A stretch of DNA of 64,000 bases. Source: an uncultured Chloroflexota bacterium (GTDB lineage Bacteria; Chloroflexota; Chloroflexia; Thermomicrobiales; UBA6265). Made by a program: the position numbers and the translations under genes. The stretch spans positions 44,791 through 108,790 of the forward strand of contig CALGSZ010000156.1 in NCBI GenBank assembly GCA_937901745.1, in the 5' to 3' direction. Below are positions 51,023 to 59,406 of this stretch, one piece after another (the first letter of the stretch is position 1; every line of letters starts with the position of its first letter). The notes beneath the pieces were generated by a model. It searched no databases, was not told the DNA's origin, and saw nothing but the letters and a program-made list of their open reading frames with translations.

Positions 51023-52339
51023 CTAATCGATAAACCCTTCGTACCGGCGCATCAGGAGCTGCGCCTCGAGTTGCCGCATCGTGTCGATCGCGACGCCGAC
51101 GACGATCAGCATCGACGTGGCGCCGATCAGAAGCGTGCGGACACCCGTGATTTCCGCTGCAATCCAGGGCAGGATGGCAACGAAGCCGAGGAACAGCGCG
51201 CCGATCAACGTGATCCGCGTCAGCACGCGCTGCAGATAGAGCGCCGTGTTCCGACCCGGCCGGACACCCGGAATGAAGGCGCCTTGGCGCTGGAGATTCT
51301 CTGGGATCTTCTGCTGCTGGAAGATGACCATCGTGTAGAAGTAGGTGAACCCGATGACCATCAAGAAGTAGATGATGTTGTACAGCGGCCGGTTCGGATC
51401 GAAGTACCGGCTAATGAACCCGCCAAGATCCCGGACCCACTCGCGGCTCGAGCTCGAGAAGAAATTGGCGATCATGCCCGGGAAAACCATGATGCTGACC
51501 GCGAAGATCAGCGGGATCATGCCGGAGGAGTTGACCTTCAGCGGGATGTAGGTCGTCGTACCGCCGTAGGCCCGATTGCCGCGGATCCGCTTCGCGTGGT
51601 GGACTGGGATGCGCCGCTGGCCCTCGTTGATCAGGACGATGCCGACGATCGTGAAGAGGACGATCGCGACGAACATCACCGTCCCGATGAGGTTGTCCGA
51701 CGTCGAGCCGCCAGTCAGGAGTCTGCCCACGGCGCCGGGTAAGCTCGCGACGATGCCGCCGAAGATGATGATCGAGACGCCATTGCCGATCCCGTTCTCG
51801 GTGATCAGCTCGCCCATCCAGACAAGCAGCATCGTGCCGGCGGTCATCGAGGTGAGAATCGCGAGCGACGGCAAGAACGTGTCACTGTCGAAGAGGCCGA
51901 AGTTCTCCAACAAGGGCCGGCCATCCGATCCTGTTGTGCGGGAGAAGAGGAGCGCCTGACCGTATCCCTGCAGGAACGCCAGCGGTACGGTCAGCCAGTG
52001 GGTGTACTGATTGATCTTATTCCGCCCTTGCTGGCCTTCGTTCGACAGCTCGTTCAGCCGCGGGATGATCGGCGTCATGAGTTGCATGATGATGGACGCC
52101 GTGATGTACGGATAGACGCCGAGCGCGACGACCGAGAACGTGTCGAGACCGCTCCCCGAGAAGAGATTGAGCATGCCGAGGAGCTGATTGTTCTCAATGA
52201 AATCCTGCAGCTCCCGACGATTGACGCCAGGCACTGGGATGCTGGCGATGAAGCGGAAGATTGCCAGCATACCCAGAGTGAAGAGAATTCGGCGCCGAAG
52301 GTCTGGGATCTTGAAGGCGTTGATGACGGCTTCGAGCAT
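51023..52339 (-). CDS. secY: Protein translocase subunit SecY
   Basis: Central channel of the Sec translocon. 438 residues with ten membrane helices. Recognisable segments: IPVPGVN after TM1, ALGVYPYITASIIMQLM, the cytosolic loops GQQGRNKINQYTHWLT and EGQRRIPVHHAKRI, and FIPGVRPGRNTALYLQRVL. In the classical spc position between rplO and adk. Confidence 0.98.
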   Translation of the reverse strand: MLEAVINAFKIPDLRRRILFTLGMLAIFRFIASIPVPGVNRRELQDFIENNQLLGMLNLFSGSGLDTFSVVALGVYPYITASIIMQLMTPIIPRLNELSNEGQQGRNKINQYTHWLTVPLAFLQGYGQALLFSRTTGSDGRPLLENFGLFDSDTFLPSLAILTSMTAGTMLLVWMGELITENGIGNGVSIIIFGGIVASLPGAVGRLLTGGSTSDNLIGTVMFVAIVLFTIVGIVLINEGQRRIPVHHAKRIRGNRAYGGTTTYIPLKVNSSGMIPLIFAVSIMVFPGMIANFFSSSSREWVRDLGGFISRYFDPNRPLYNIIYFLMVIGFTYFYTMVIFQQQKIPENLQRQGAFIPGVRPGRNTALYLQRVLTRITLIGALFLGFVAILPWIAAEITGVRTLLIGATSMLIVVGVAIDTMRQLEAQLLMRRYEGFID

Positions 52340-52433
52340 CGCTCAAACTCCTGACCCGCTCACCGCTCACCCAGCGCGGCCTCGGATCGAATCGGCTCGC
52401 GCAAGGGTCCACCTCGCGGCGAGCGGGCAGCAA

Positions 52434-52985
52434 TCATTCGCTCGACGCGGTTGCGTTTTCGCGCGCCCGCTTTTCCGCCCGCGTCAAGGGAACGCGGCGG
52501 CTGCGGGGCCGGGCCTGCACCCATCGATCGGTTCGCTCGAGCACCGTCACCGTTCCGCCGGCGGCCTCGATTCGCTCACGCGCAACCGCGGAGAAGGCGT
52601 GCGCATGCACCTCCACCGGACGGGTGAGCTCGCCATCGGCCAGTATCTTGACCGGGAACTCCAAGCCGCGGATCACGCGGTGCTGATATAGGACGTCGGG
52701 CGTGATGGGTCCGTCAACGGCGAGTTCGTTCAGCCGGCCCAGGTTCACGACCTCCCAGGGAGTCTTGAAGATGTTGGTGAACCCGCGCTTGTACGGAAGC
52801 CGCTGCTGAATCGGCAGCTGCCCGCCTTCGAAACCGCGCCCAACTCCCGGGTTGGAGCGGGCCTTCTGGCCCTTCGTGCCGCGGCCGGCGGTCTTGCCAT
52901 GGCCGCTGGCGGTACCGCGTCCGACTCGCTTCTTCGGGCGATTCGCGCCCTCATTGGGTCGCAAATCAGTCAAATTGAGTGGCAT
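52434..52985 (-). CDS. rplO: 50S ribosomal protein L15
   Basis: Late-assembly large-subunit protein of 183 residues, longer than the usual 145-150. The glycine-rich start is typical (KRVGRGTASGHGKTAGRGTKGQKARS), then GFEGGQLPIQQRLPYKRGF. The extra length is an Arg-rich C-terminal tail (RPRSRRVPLTRAEKRARENA). Confidence 0.98.
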   Translation of the reverse strand: MPLNLTDLRPNEGANRPKKRVGRGTASGHGKTAGRGTKGQKARSNPGVGRGFEGGQLPIQQRLPYKRGFTNIFKTPWEVVNLGRLNELAVDGPITPDVLYQHRVIRGLEFPVKILADGELTRPVEVHAHAFSAVARERIEAAGGTVTVLERTDRWVQARPRSRRVPLTRAEKRARENATASSE

Positions 52986-53039
52986 GACTCGCCTCGATTC
53001 TTGCTAAGCGCGTCTGCCGCGCAAGATTCATTCAACTGA

Positions 53040-53258
53040 TTATTCCGCCGGGTCTTCGACTTCGACAAGGTGACGCACCTTGTCAATCATGCCGCGCATT
53101 GACGGCGTGTCCGGCACCTCGACGGTCTGGTGGAGCCGGCGCAAACCGAGCGACCGAACCGTCTCGCCTTGGTCGCGCGGCCGACCAATCGTGCTCCGCA
53201 CCAGCGTCACGCGCAGCGTTCGCTGCTCGGTCGGGTTAGTGGAAGTTTGCTTACTCAC
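53040..53258 (-). CDS. rpmD: 50S ribosomal protein L30
   Basis: 72 residues, slightly longer than the usual 60 at the N-terminus. LRVTLVRSTIGRPRDQGETVRSLGLRRLHQTVEVPD followed by RGMIDKVRHLVEV is diagnostic. Its GTG start at 53258 overlaps the rpsE stop by four bases, implying coupling. Confidence 0.97.
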   Translation of the reverse strand: MSKQTSTNPTEQRTLRVTLVRSTIGRPRDQGETVRSLGLRRLHQTVEVPDTPSMRGMIDKVRHLVEVEDPAE

Positions 53259-53893
53259 GCTTGCTCACTCCTGCGCCCCCGGCCAGCCCGCGCGCGTCCA
53301 CCATTCTCCTCGCGCGGCGACTCGGCCGACTCCGCCGCGGTTGGCGCTGCCGCACCAGACGCCGCTCCCCTCGGCCGCCGAATCGGGCGCTCCCGCCGGC
53401 GCCGGGCAGCAACCGACTCCATCGACTCGAGCTTCGTCAACGCCTTCAGCGTCGCTCGCGTTACGTTGATTGGGTTGTTGCTCCCGTGCGACTTCGTCAG
53501 CACGTCGCGGATGCCCGCCAGCTCGACCACCGCGCGTACCGCGCCACCGGCAATCACGCCAGTACCGGGCGCGGCCGGCTTCAGGAGCACGCGCGAAGCG
53601 CCGAACTTCTCCTCGATCTCGTGCGGGATCGTCGTGCCGTCGAGCGGCACGGTGATCATCGACTTCTTGGCCGCCTCGACGCCCTTGCGGATCGAATCCG
53701 GCACCTCGCCCGCCTTGCCGAGGCCGACACCGACCCGGCCGCGTCCATCGCCGACGACGACGAGACTGCCAAAGCTGAACCGGCGGCCGCCCTTCACAAC
53801 CTTCGCAACGCGGTTGATCTGGACGACTCGCTCTTCAAACTCGGCGGGCTCCCCATCCATTCGCCGCCGGGAGCCACGCTCTTCGCGGTCCAT
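53255..53893 (-). CDS. rpsE: 30S ribosomal protein S5 with long C-terminal tail
   Basis: Decoding-site protein important for fidelity. 212 residues against about 165 usually. The double-stranded RNA-binding part (VVQINRVAKVVKGGRRFSF, VVVGDGRGRVGVGLGKAGEV) and the ribosomal fold (PGTGVIAGGAVRAVVELAGI, KSHGSNNPINVTRATLKAL) are complete. The surplus is a C-terminal tail of about 45 residues rich in Arg, Ala, Glu and Gly. Confidence 0.97.
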   Translation of the reverse strand: MDREERGSRRRMDGEPAEFEERVVQINRVAKVVKGGRRFSFGSLVVVGDGRGRVGVGLGKAGEVPDSIRKGVEAAKKSMITVPLDGTTIPHEIEEKFGASRVLLKPAAPGTGVIAGGAVRAVVELAGIRDVLTKSHGSNNPINVTRATLKALTKLESMESVAARRRRERPIRRPRGAASGAAAPTAAESAESPREENGGRARAGRGRRSEQA

Positions 53894-53915
53894 CGCTTAC
53901 TCCTTCTCCCTCGCG

Positions 53916-54290
53916 CTAGAAGCGCAGACCAGCCTCGCGGGCGCCTTCGGCGACAGCCGCGACGCGGCCGTGGTAAAGGAAGCCACCCCGGTCGAAGACC
54001 ACGGTCTCGATCCCGTGCTGCTTCGCGCGCTCGGCCACCACCTGGCCGACGATCTTCGCCCGAGCGGTCTTCGTCGCGCCTTCACCCGCGCGCTGCCGAA
54101 CCTCTTCTTCCAGATCGCTCGCGGCAACCAGGGTCCGGCCAGCCGTGTCGTCAATAACCTGTGCGTAGATGTGCGCCGACGACCGGAACACGTTGAGCCT
54201 CGGCCGCTCCGGCGTTCCGCTCACCTTCGCCCGGACCCGGCGATGCCGGCGCTGGCGTGGCGTCAGTTTCTTCGTGTACTTCCACCGCAT
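53916..54290 (-). CDS. rplR: 50S ribosomal protein L18
   Basis: Binds 5S rRNA with L5 and L25-type proteins. About 124 residues: RQRRHRRVRAKVSGTPERPRLNVFRSSAHIYAQVID near the start and FDRGGFLYHGRVAAVAEGAREAGLRF at the end. ATG 54290 is chosen since GGAG lies eight bases upstream; eleven extra codons upstream are unlike the family. Confidence 0.98.
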   Translation of the reverse strand: MRWKYTKKLTPRQRRHRRVRAKVSGTPERPRLNVFRSSAHIYAQVIDDTAGRTLVAASDLEEEVRQRAGEGATKTARAKIVGQVVAERAKQHGIETVVFDRGGFLYHGRVAAVAEGAREAGLRF

Positions 54291-54382
54291 CGCTTCGCTC
54301 CAGTGCCATGAGTCGAGCGCCACCCGCCGATCGTATCGCCTCAGCGACTCAGATCAGCAATCAGTGGCCGGCTCGGATCTCA

Positions 54383-54928
54383 CTACCTCGCTTTACCAGC
54401 CTTGCCCGCCTTCCGACGGATCACTTCGCCTTCGTACCGAATGCCCTTGCCCTTGTAGGGTTCGGGCGGCCGGATCCCGCGAATTCGAGCGGCCATCTCA
54501 CCGACGAGCTGCTTGTCGATGCCAGCGACCGTGATCCGGTTCGTGCCCTCAACCGAGTACGTGATCCCTTCCGGCGGCTCGACCCGCACGGGATGGGAAA
54601 ACCCGACGTTGAGGACCAGGGTCTTGCCCTCCATCTGAGCGCGGTAGCCGACGCCCTGGATCTCGAGAACCTTCTGGAATCCCTGGGTGACGCCGACCAC
54701 CATGTTGTTGACGAGCGTCCGCGTCAACCCGTGCAGGGCGCGGTTCACTCGCTCATCGTCCGGACGAACGATGTTGATCGTCCCGTTCTCCCGCTGCACC
54801 GTCAGTGAGGGCGCCACGCGGTGGCTCAGCGTTCCCTTCGGGCCCTTGACCGTTACCACGTTGTCCTCGCCGACAGTGACTTCGACGCCCGCAGGAATGG
54901 GGATCGGCCTTCGTCCAATTCGCGACAT
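54383..54928 (-). CDS. rplF: 50S ribosomal protein L6
   Basis: Near the factor-binding stalk base. 181 residues: MSRIGRRPIPIPAGVEV at the start, VKGPKGTLSH, VGYRAQMEGKTLVLNVGFSHPV and the C-terminal signature PPEPYKGKGIRYEGE. Length and order are normal. Confidence 0.98.
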   Translation of the reverse strand: MSRIGRRPIPIPAGVEVTVGEDNVVTVKGPKGTLSHRVAPSLTVQRENGTINIVRPDDERVNRALHGLTRTLVNNMVVGVTQGFQKVLEIQGVGYRAQMEGKTLVLNVGFSHPVRVEPPEGITYSVEGTNRITVAGIDKQLVGEMAARIRGIRPPEPYKGKGIRYEGEVIRRKAGKAGKAR

Positions 54929-54948
54929 CTTGTTCCCTCCGATATCCC

Positions 54949-55347
54949 CTAGAAGACCGTGCAGAGGACCTCGCCGCCGATACCGCGCCGACGCGCCTCA
55001 TACCCGGACATCACGCCCTGCGGCGTGCTGACGATGGCGATACCGAGCCCGCTGCGCACGCGGGGAATCTCATCCTTGCCGGCGTACACCCGCAGCCCGG
55101 GCTTGCTGATGCGCTTCAGCTCCCGGATCGTGTGGCGCTTGTCCGGACCGTACCGCAGCACGATGCGCAGCTGGTTCTGCGGCTTCTTCTCGATAACCTG
55201 GTAATCCTGGATATACCCTTCTTGCTTGAGGATATCGGCGATCGCGACCAGGATCTTCGAGGACGGCATTACCACGTCCGGCTTGCGGGCCATCCCCGCG
55301 TTGCGAATCCGGGTCAGCATATCGCCGATCGGGTCATTGACTGCCAT
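54949..55347 (-). CDS. rpsH: 30S ribosomal protein S8
   Basis: Primary 16S binder and, in E. coli, repressor of the spc operon. 132 residues: NDPIGDMLTRIRNAGMARK, RISKPGLRVYAGKDEIPRVRSGLGIAIVSTPQGVMSGYEARRRGIGGEVLC, the last being the classic C-terminal signature. Twenty bases separate it from rplF. Confidence 0.98.
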   Translation of the reverse strand: MAVNDPIGDMLTRIRNAGMARKPDVVMPSSKILVAIADILKQEGYIQDYQVIEKKPQNQLRIVLRYGPDKRHTIRELKRISKPGLRVYAGKDEIPRVRSGLGIAIVSTPQGVMSGYEARRRGIGGEVLCTVF

Positions 55348-55421
55348 AAGCTACGTCTCCGTCGTCCACCGACCCCGCCTTCACCGACGGGTGGTTTGGC
55401 TCGTTCGGCGCTAAGAAATGG

Positions 55422-55607
55422 TTACCAACTCGACTTAGTGACGCCCGGGAGCTTGCCCTGCGAGGCCAGCTCGCGGAAGCAAATCCGGCAGACACCGAAC
55501 TTCCGCATGTAGGCGCGGCTGCGGCCGCAGAGCTTGCAGCGATTGACATGCCGCACCTGAAACTTGGGTGGCTTCTGGGCCTTGACGATCCAGGCCTTCT
55601 TTGCCAT
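55422..55607 (-). CDS. rpsN: 30S ribosomal protein S14, zinc-binding type
   Basis: The short 61-residue form with two Cys pairs (CKLC near 24-27 and CRIC near 40-43) that bind zinc. MAKKAWIVKAQKPPKFQVRHVNRC is the start and GKLPGVTKSSW the end, as expected. Between rplE and rpsH in the spc order. Confidence 0.98.
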   Translation of the reverse strand: MAKKAWIVKAQKPPKFQVRHVNRCKLCGRSRAYMRKFGVCRICFRELASQGKLPGVTKSSW

Positions 55608-55699
55608 CTAACAACTCCTTCTTCCGCGCTCTTCCCCGGCGCTGTCTCGCCGGTATGAAACTCCGCGCGACTGCATCGGTCGCTGCGAGCGCCGACGCC

Positions 55700-56248
55700 T
55701 TATCGTCCGGTCCGCGCGAAGGGCATGCCGAGCAGCGCCAACAGGCGGCGCCCCTCCTCGTCAGTCTTCGCGGTAGTGACAAACGAAATTTCCAGGCCCC
55801 GGGTCTTATCGATCTTGTCGTAATCGATCTCCGGGAAGATGATCTGCTCGCGCAGGCCGAGCGTGTAATTGCCACGCCCGTCGAACGAATTCGGCGAGAC
55901 ACCGCGGAAGTCGCGGATTCGCGGCATCGCGACGCTCTGGAGCCGGTCCAGGAACTCGTACATGCGCCGCCCGCGCAGCGTCACCATCGCTCCGATCGGC
56001 ATCCCGGCGCGCAGCTTGAAGGCCGCGATCGACTTCTTGGCCCGCGTCACGACCGGCTTCTGCCCGGTGATCGCCATCAGATCGGCCACCGCGGCATCGA
56101 TCGCCTTGGCGTTCTGGATCGCCTCGCCGAGCCCGATGTTGACGACAATCTTCTCGAGCTTCGGCACCTGCATGATGTTCCGGTAGCCGAACTCTTCCAT
56201 CAGCTGCGGAACGACCTCATTTCGGTAGCGTTCGAGCAATCGAGCCAT
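55700..56248 (-). CDS. rplE: 50S ribosomal protein L5
   Basis: 5S rRNA-binding protein of the central protuberance. 182 residues: MQVPKLEKIVVNIGLGEA, ITGQKPVVTRAKKSIAAFKLR, GMPIGAMVTLRGRRMYEFLDRL and FPEIDYDKIDKTRGLEISFVTTAKTDEEGRRLL are all typical. Confidence 0.98.
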   Translation of the reverse strand: MARLLERYRNEVVPQLMEEFGYRNIMQVPKLEKIVVNIGLGEAIQNAKAIDAAVADLMAITGQKPVVTRAKKSIAAFKLRAGMPIGAMVTLRGRRMYEFLDRLQSVAMPRIRDFRGVSPNSFDGRGNYTLGLREQIIFPEIDYDKIDKTRGLEISFVTTAKTDEEGRRLLALLGMPFARTGR

Positions 56249-56353
56249 TGTGTTCCTCGCTTCGTGCGTTTCACCACGCTGGGCGTTCCCGCCTGGTCCG
56301 CCGGCTCTCCCGACGCTCAGGCCGCCCTCCGATTACACCCCGCCGCGGGCCGG

Positions 56354-56680
56354 TCACGCAGCCTCCGGCCGCGGGATCGTCTGCTCACACTTCTTGCAAT
56401 ACCGCTCGTTCTTGCCGTTGGCGCCAGTGCGGATACCCACCCGCGTCCGGCTTCCGCAATTCGGGCAGACCAGCATCACCTTCGAGACATGGAGCGGCGC
56501 CTCGACCTCGATCCGTCCGGCCTGGCGCGCGCGCCCCCGCCGTACGTGCTTGATGACGATGTTGACGCCCTCGACGATCACGCGGTCTTCCTTGATCAAG
56601 TTGACGCGGACCTTCCCCCGCATCCCCTTGTTCTTGCCGCTGATCACCTCGACGGTGTCGCCGCTTCGAATTTTTCTCAT
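56354..56680 (-). CDS. rplX: 50S ribosomal protein L24
   Basis: Assembly initiator of the large subunit. 108 residues. KOW motif at the start (IRSGDTVEVISGKNKGMRGKV), VEGVNIVIKHVRRGRARQAG, then a C-terminal part with Cys pairs CPNC and CKKC that may bind zinc. The four-Cys form occurs in several phyla. Confidence 0.97.
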   Translation of the reverse strand: MRKIRSGDTVEVISGKNKGMRGKVRVNLIKEDRVIVEGVNIVIKHVRRGRARQAGRIEVEAPLHVSKVMLVCPNCGSRTRVGIRTGANGKNERYCKKCEQTIPRPEAA

Positions 56681-56709
56681 CGCTTCTCTCCGTTGGGAGT
56701 CGGGCCCCT

Positions 56710-56753
56710 CGGAGTCAGAGCAGCAGGTTCGATGCGGCTGCCAGCTGACTCCG
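56710..56753. repeat. Inverted repeat in the rplN-rplX spacer
   Basis: CGGAGTCAG (56710-56718) and CTGACTCCG (56745-56753), 9 bp perfect, with a further GCAGC/GCTGC inside. It fills most of the 81-base spacer between two same-strand ribosomal genes. Confidence 0.6.
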
Positions 56754-56761
56754 GATCCCTC

Positions 56762-57130
56762 TCACAGCACTTCTGGTGCGAGCGAAATGATCCGCATGAA
56801 CTGCTTTTCGCGCAGCTCTCGGCCCACCGGGCCGAAGATCCGGGTACCGCGAGGGTTACCCTGCTGGTTGATCAAGACGGCAGCGTTGTCGTCGAACTTG
56901 ATGTGGCTCCCGTCGGGCCGGCCATACTCGGCGGCCGTCCGCACGATCACCGCCCGGACGACATCACCCTTCTTGACCGGCGTGTTCGGCTGAGCCACCT
57001 TCACCGAAGCGATGATGACGTCGCCGACCGTGCCGTACTTCTTGGCCGAGCCGCCCAGCACCCGGATACACATGATCTCGCGCGCGCCGCTGTTATCGGC
57101 CACGCGCAGCCGAGTTTGCGGTTGAATCAT
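56762..57130 (-). CDS. rplN: 50S ribosomal protein L14
   Basis: 122 residues: MIQPQTRLRVADNSGAREIMCIRVLGG, KKGDVVRAVIVRT, FDDNAAVLINQQGNPRGTRIFGPVGRELREKQFMRI. It contacts 16S helix 14 in an inter-subunit bridge. Preceded by the longest inverted repeat in the cluster. Confidence 0.98.
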   Translation of the reverse strand: MIQPQTRLRVADNSGAREIMCIRVLGGSAKKYGTVGDVIIASVKVAQPNTPVKKGDVVRAVIVRTAAEYGRPDGSHIKFDDNAAVLINQQGNPRGTRIFGPVGRELREKQFMRIISLAPEVL

Positions 57131-57146
57131 CTCCGTACAACTCCCT

Positions 57147-57242
57147 GGCGTCCGGCGTCAGGCGTTAGGAGACCGACTGCATCATTCCGGGTTGGCGCCC
57201 GCATCGCGCTTGCCTCTCTCCTAACGCCTGCCACCTGACGCC
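57147..57242. repeat. Long imperfect inverted repeat in the rpsQ-rplN spacer
   Basis: 26-base arms at 57147-57172 and 57217-57242 match at 23 of 26 positions; the inner 14 bases (CAGGCGTTAGGAGA) are perfect. The loop is 44 bases. The element fills nearly the whole 125-base spacer, 17 bases before rplN. It has the look of a small palindromic or miniature mobile element, but no target duplication was identified. Confidence 0.7.
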
Positions 57243-57255
57243 GAACCCCGCGCGA

Positions 57256-57570
57256 CTAGACTTGGACGCCGCGCTGCAGGATCTCTCGAACGATCCAGCG
57301 CTTGCGGGCAGACAGCGGCCGGGTCTCCTCGATCCGAACGATGTCTCCCTCTTGGCACTGGTTGTACTCGTCGTGCGCCATGAACTTGCTCGTCCGGGTG
57401 ATCCGCTTGCGATACAGCGGGTGCCGCCGGACGTAGTCGACAGCGACGACGACCGTCTTATCCATCTTGTTGCTAACCACGCGTCCGACCTTCTGCATGC
57501 GCGGCTTTTGCGCATAGGTGCGCTTGCCCTGCTGGGTCTGCTCGGACGCTGGTGCACCTGCCTCTGTCAT
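57256..57570 (-). CDS. rpsQ: 30S ribosomal protein S17
   Basis: Early 16S-binding protein. 104 residues with an extra N-terminal tail of about 20. Core: GRVVSNKMDKTVVVAVDYVRRHPLYRKRI, DIVRIEETRPLSARKRW. Followed by the long inverted repeat. Starts 31 bases after rpmC. Confidence 0.98.
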   Translation of the reverse strand: MTEAGAPASEQTQQGKRTYAQKPRMQKVGRVVSNKMDKTVVVAVDYVRRHPLYRKRITRTSKFMAHDEYNQCQEGDIVRIEETRPLSARKRWIVREILQRGVQV

Positions 57571-57601
57571 CCCTGTCTACTCCTGAACGCGAACCCGCCG
57601 C

Positions 57602-57826
57602 CTAGCGTCCGCTTGCAACCTTGGCGCGCAGCGCCTCGTCGAGTTCACGCTCTCGGCGGATCGTGTGAATCCGCGCGATGTCTTTGCGAATTTGGCGAAT
57701 TCGCGCCGTATCGGTCAGCTTGCCGATCGCCTCCTGGAAGCGGAGTCGCTGCCACTCCGCGTGAAGCTCCGTCAGGCGATCCTCTAGCTGTTCATTCGTC
57801 ATGGCGCGGATCTCTGCCGGCTTCAT
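57602..57826 (-). CDS. rpmC: 50S ribosomal protein L29
   Basis: Exit-tunnel-rim protein contacting trigger factor and SRP. About 74 residues: MKPAEIRAMTNEQLEDRLTELHAEWQRLRFQ, then IRQIRKDIARIHTIRRERE. ATG 57826 overlaps the rplP stop by four bases; a longer frame upstream lies within rplP. Confidence 0.97.
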   Translation of the reverse strand: MKPAEIRAMTNEQLEDRLTELHAEWQRLRFQEAIGKLTDTARIRQIRKDIARIHTIRRERELDEALRAKVASGR

Positions 57827-58287
57827 GCCGCATCCTCCTCGCCGCCCTCGACCTCCTCGGACGTGGCGGGAACGACAGCGGCCGGGCGAGAGATGATCTT
57901 GCACTTGATCGGCATCTTCATCGCCGCGCGGCGCAGCGCCTCGTGGGCGCGCTCCTCCGACACACCGGCCACCTCAAAGATGATGCGACCAGGCTTGACG
58001 ACCGCCACCCAATACTCAGGGTTCCCCTTGCCGGAACCCATCCGGGTCTCGGCCGGCTTCTGCGTCACCGGCTTGTCCGGGAAGATCCGGATCCAGACCT
58101 TACCACCGCGCTTCAGATAGTTGGTGATCGCGCGGCGTCCGGCCTCGATTTGCCGCGCCGAGATCCACGAGGGCTCAATCGCCTGCAGGGCGTACTCGCC
58201 AAACGCGATCGTCGCGCCGCGTGAGGCCCGACCTGAGATCTTGCCCCGCATCATCTTTCGATATTTGGTTCGCTTCGGCATCAACAT
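57823..58287 (-). CDS. rplP: 50S ribosomal protein L16
   Basis: Organises the A-site of the peptidyl-transferase centre. 154 residues: MPKRTKYRKMMRGKISGRASRGATIAFGEYALQA, KVWIRIFPDKPVTQKPAETRMGSGKGNPEYWVAVVKPG. The ATG at 58287 fits GGAGGAG at nine bases; the second ATG (58281) is the usual family start. Confidence 0.98.
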   Translation of the reverse strand: MLMPKRTKYRKMMRGKISGRASRGATIAFGEYALQAIEPSWISARQIEAGRRAITNYLKRGGKVWIRIFPDKPVTQKPAETRMGSGKGNPEYWVAVVKPGRIIFEVAGVSEERAHEALRRAAMKMPIKCKIISRPAAVVPATSEEVEGGEEDAA

Positions 58288-58350
58288 ATCGCTACGCTCC
58301 TCCGCGGAGGTTCAGGTTACGAGCGGCGAGTCGGTCGCCCGTGCCTCGCC

Positions 58351-59040
58351 CTAATCTCCGGCCGTGGCGGCCGCCAGCTCCGCCGTCAGCGTTTCCGCCG
58401 TGACCGGGCGCGCCTGCGGCAAGACATCGCCCTTATAGACCCACACCTTGACGCCGATGCGCCCGTAGGTGGTATGAGCGTGGACGACGGCGTAGTCGAT
58501 ATCGGCGCGCAGCGTCTGGCGAGGAATCCGCCCATCCATCTCGGTGACGGTCCGGCTCATCTCAGCGCCGCCGAGGCGACCGCTGAGCTTGATCATCACG
58601 CCCTTGGCACCGCGGCGCATCGCCTGCTGGACGGCGTGCTTCATAGCGCGCCGATAGGAGACGCGGCGGGAGATCTGCTCGGCGATGCTTTCGGCGATCA
58701 GCCGCGCATCGGTCTCTGGCACCTTGATCTCATTGATCTTCAGGTGGACCTTCTTGCCGATCTCCTTCTCCAGCATCTGCCGGATGCGCTCGACGTTGGC
58801 CCCCTGCTTGCCGATGACGATGCCCGGCTTCGACGTGTGGAGCGTGACATCCACCTTGTTGGCCGAGCGCTCGAGCTCGATGCGGGAGATACCCGCCCGC
58901 GTCAGCTCGTTCATCACGATCCGCCGGATCTTCAGATCCTCATGCAGCAGATCGGTGTAGTTCCGCTCGGCGTACCACTTGGACTCCCAGTCCGTCACGA
59001 TTCCGAGCCGGAAGCCAATCGGATTGACCTTGCGTCCCAT
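58351..59040 (-). CDS. rpsC: 30S ribosomal protein S3
   Basis: mRNA-entry protein with a KH domain. 229 residues: MGRKVNPIGFRLGIVTDWESKWYA, KPGIVIGKQGANVERIRQMLEKE (KH loop), VSYRRAMKHAVQQAMRRGAKGVMIKLSGRLGGAEM. Its start abuts the rplV stop with no gap. Confidence 0.98.
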   Translation of the reverse strand: MGRKVNPIGFRLGIVTDWESKWYAERNYTDLLHEDLKIRRIVMNELTRAGISRIELERSANKVDVTLHTSKPGIVIGKQGANVERIRQMLEKEIGKKVHLKINEIKVPETDARLIAESIAEQISRRVSYRRAMKHAVQQAMRRGAKGVMIKLSGRLGGAEMSRTVTEMDGRIPRQTLRADIDYAVVHAHTTYGRIGVKVWVYKGDVLPQARPVTAETLTAELAAATAGD

Positions 59041-59382
59041 TTACTGGCCTCCCCGGTCCTCGGCGATGACGGTGATCTTGCTCGTCCGCTTCAAGATGCG
59101 GCCGACGCGGCCCCGCGCCTTCGCCTTGTACCGCTTGTACGTCGGCCCCTCGTCGACGTAGATCTCCTTGATCCACAGGTCCTCTGGGTCAAGGTCGTAA
59201 TTGTTCTCGGCGTTCGCGGCGACCGACTTCAGGAGTCGCTCGACCTCGACCGCCGCCTTGTTCGGGACGAAGCGCATCATCGTCTGCGCCTCGAGCACGC
59301 GCTTGCCGCGACAGAGATCGACGACGAGCCGCGCCTTACGTGGCGAGATACGCACCCGCCCGAGATGGGCTCTCACTTCCAT
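59041..59382 (-). CDS. rplV: 50S ribosomal protein L22
   Basis: Tunnel-lining protein, site of macrolide resistance changes in other species. 113 residues: VRISPRKARLVVDLCRGKRVLEAQTMMRFVPNKAAVEVERLLKS and the beta-hairpin end GPTYKRYKAKARGRVGRILKRTSKITVI. No unusual change seen in the hairpin. Confidence 0.98.
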   Translation of the reverse strand: MEVRAHLGRVRISPRKARLVVDLCRGKRVLEAQTMMRFVPNKAAVEVERLLKSVAANAENNYDLDPEDLWIKEIYVDEGPTYKRYKAKARGRVGRILKRTSKITVIAEDRGGQ

Positions 59383-59406
59383 TCGAGTCGTCCTCCTCCG
59401 CGCGAA

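Noticed and set aside
55601..57238. 545-codon + strand frame across rplE, rplX and rplN
   Set aside because: It crosses several ribosomal genes and spacers on the other strand and has no family features.
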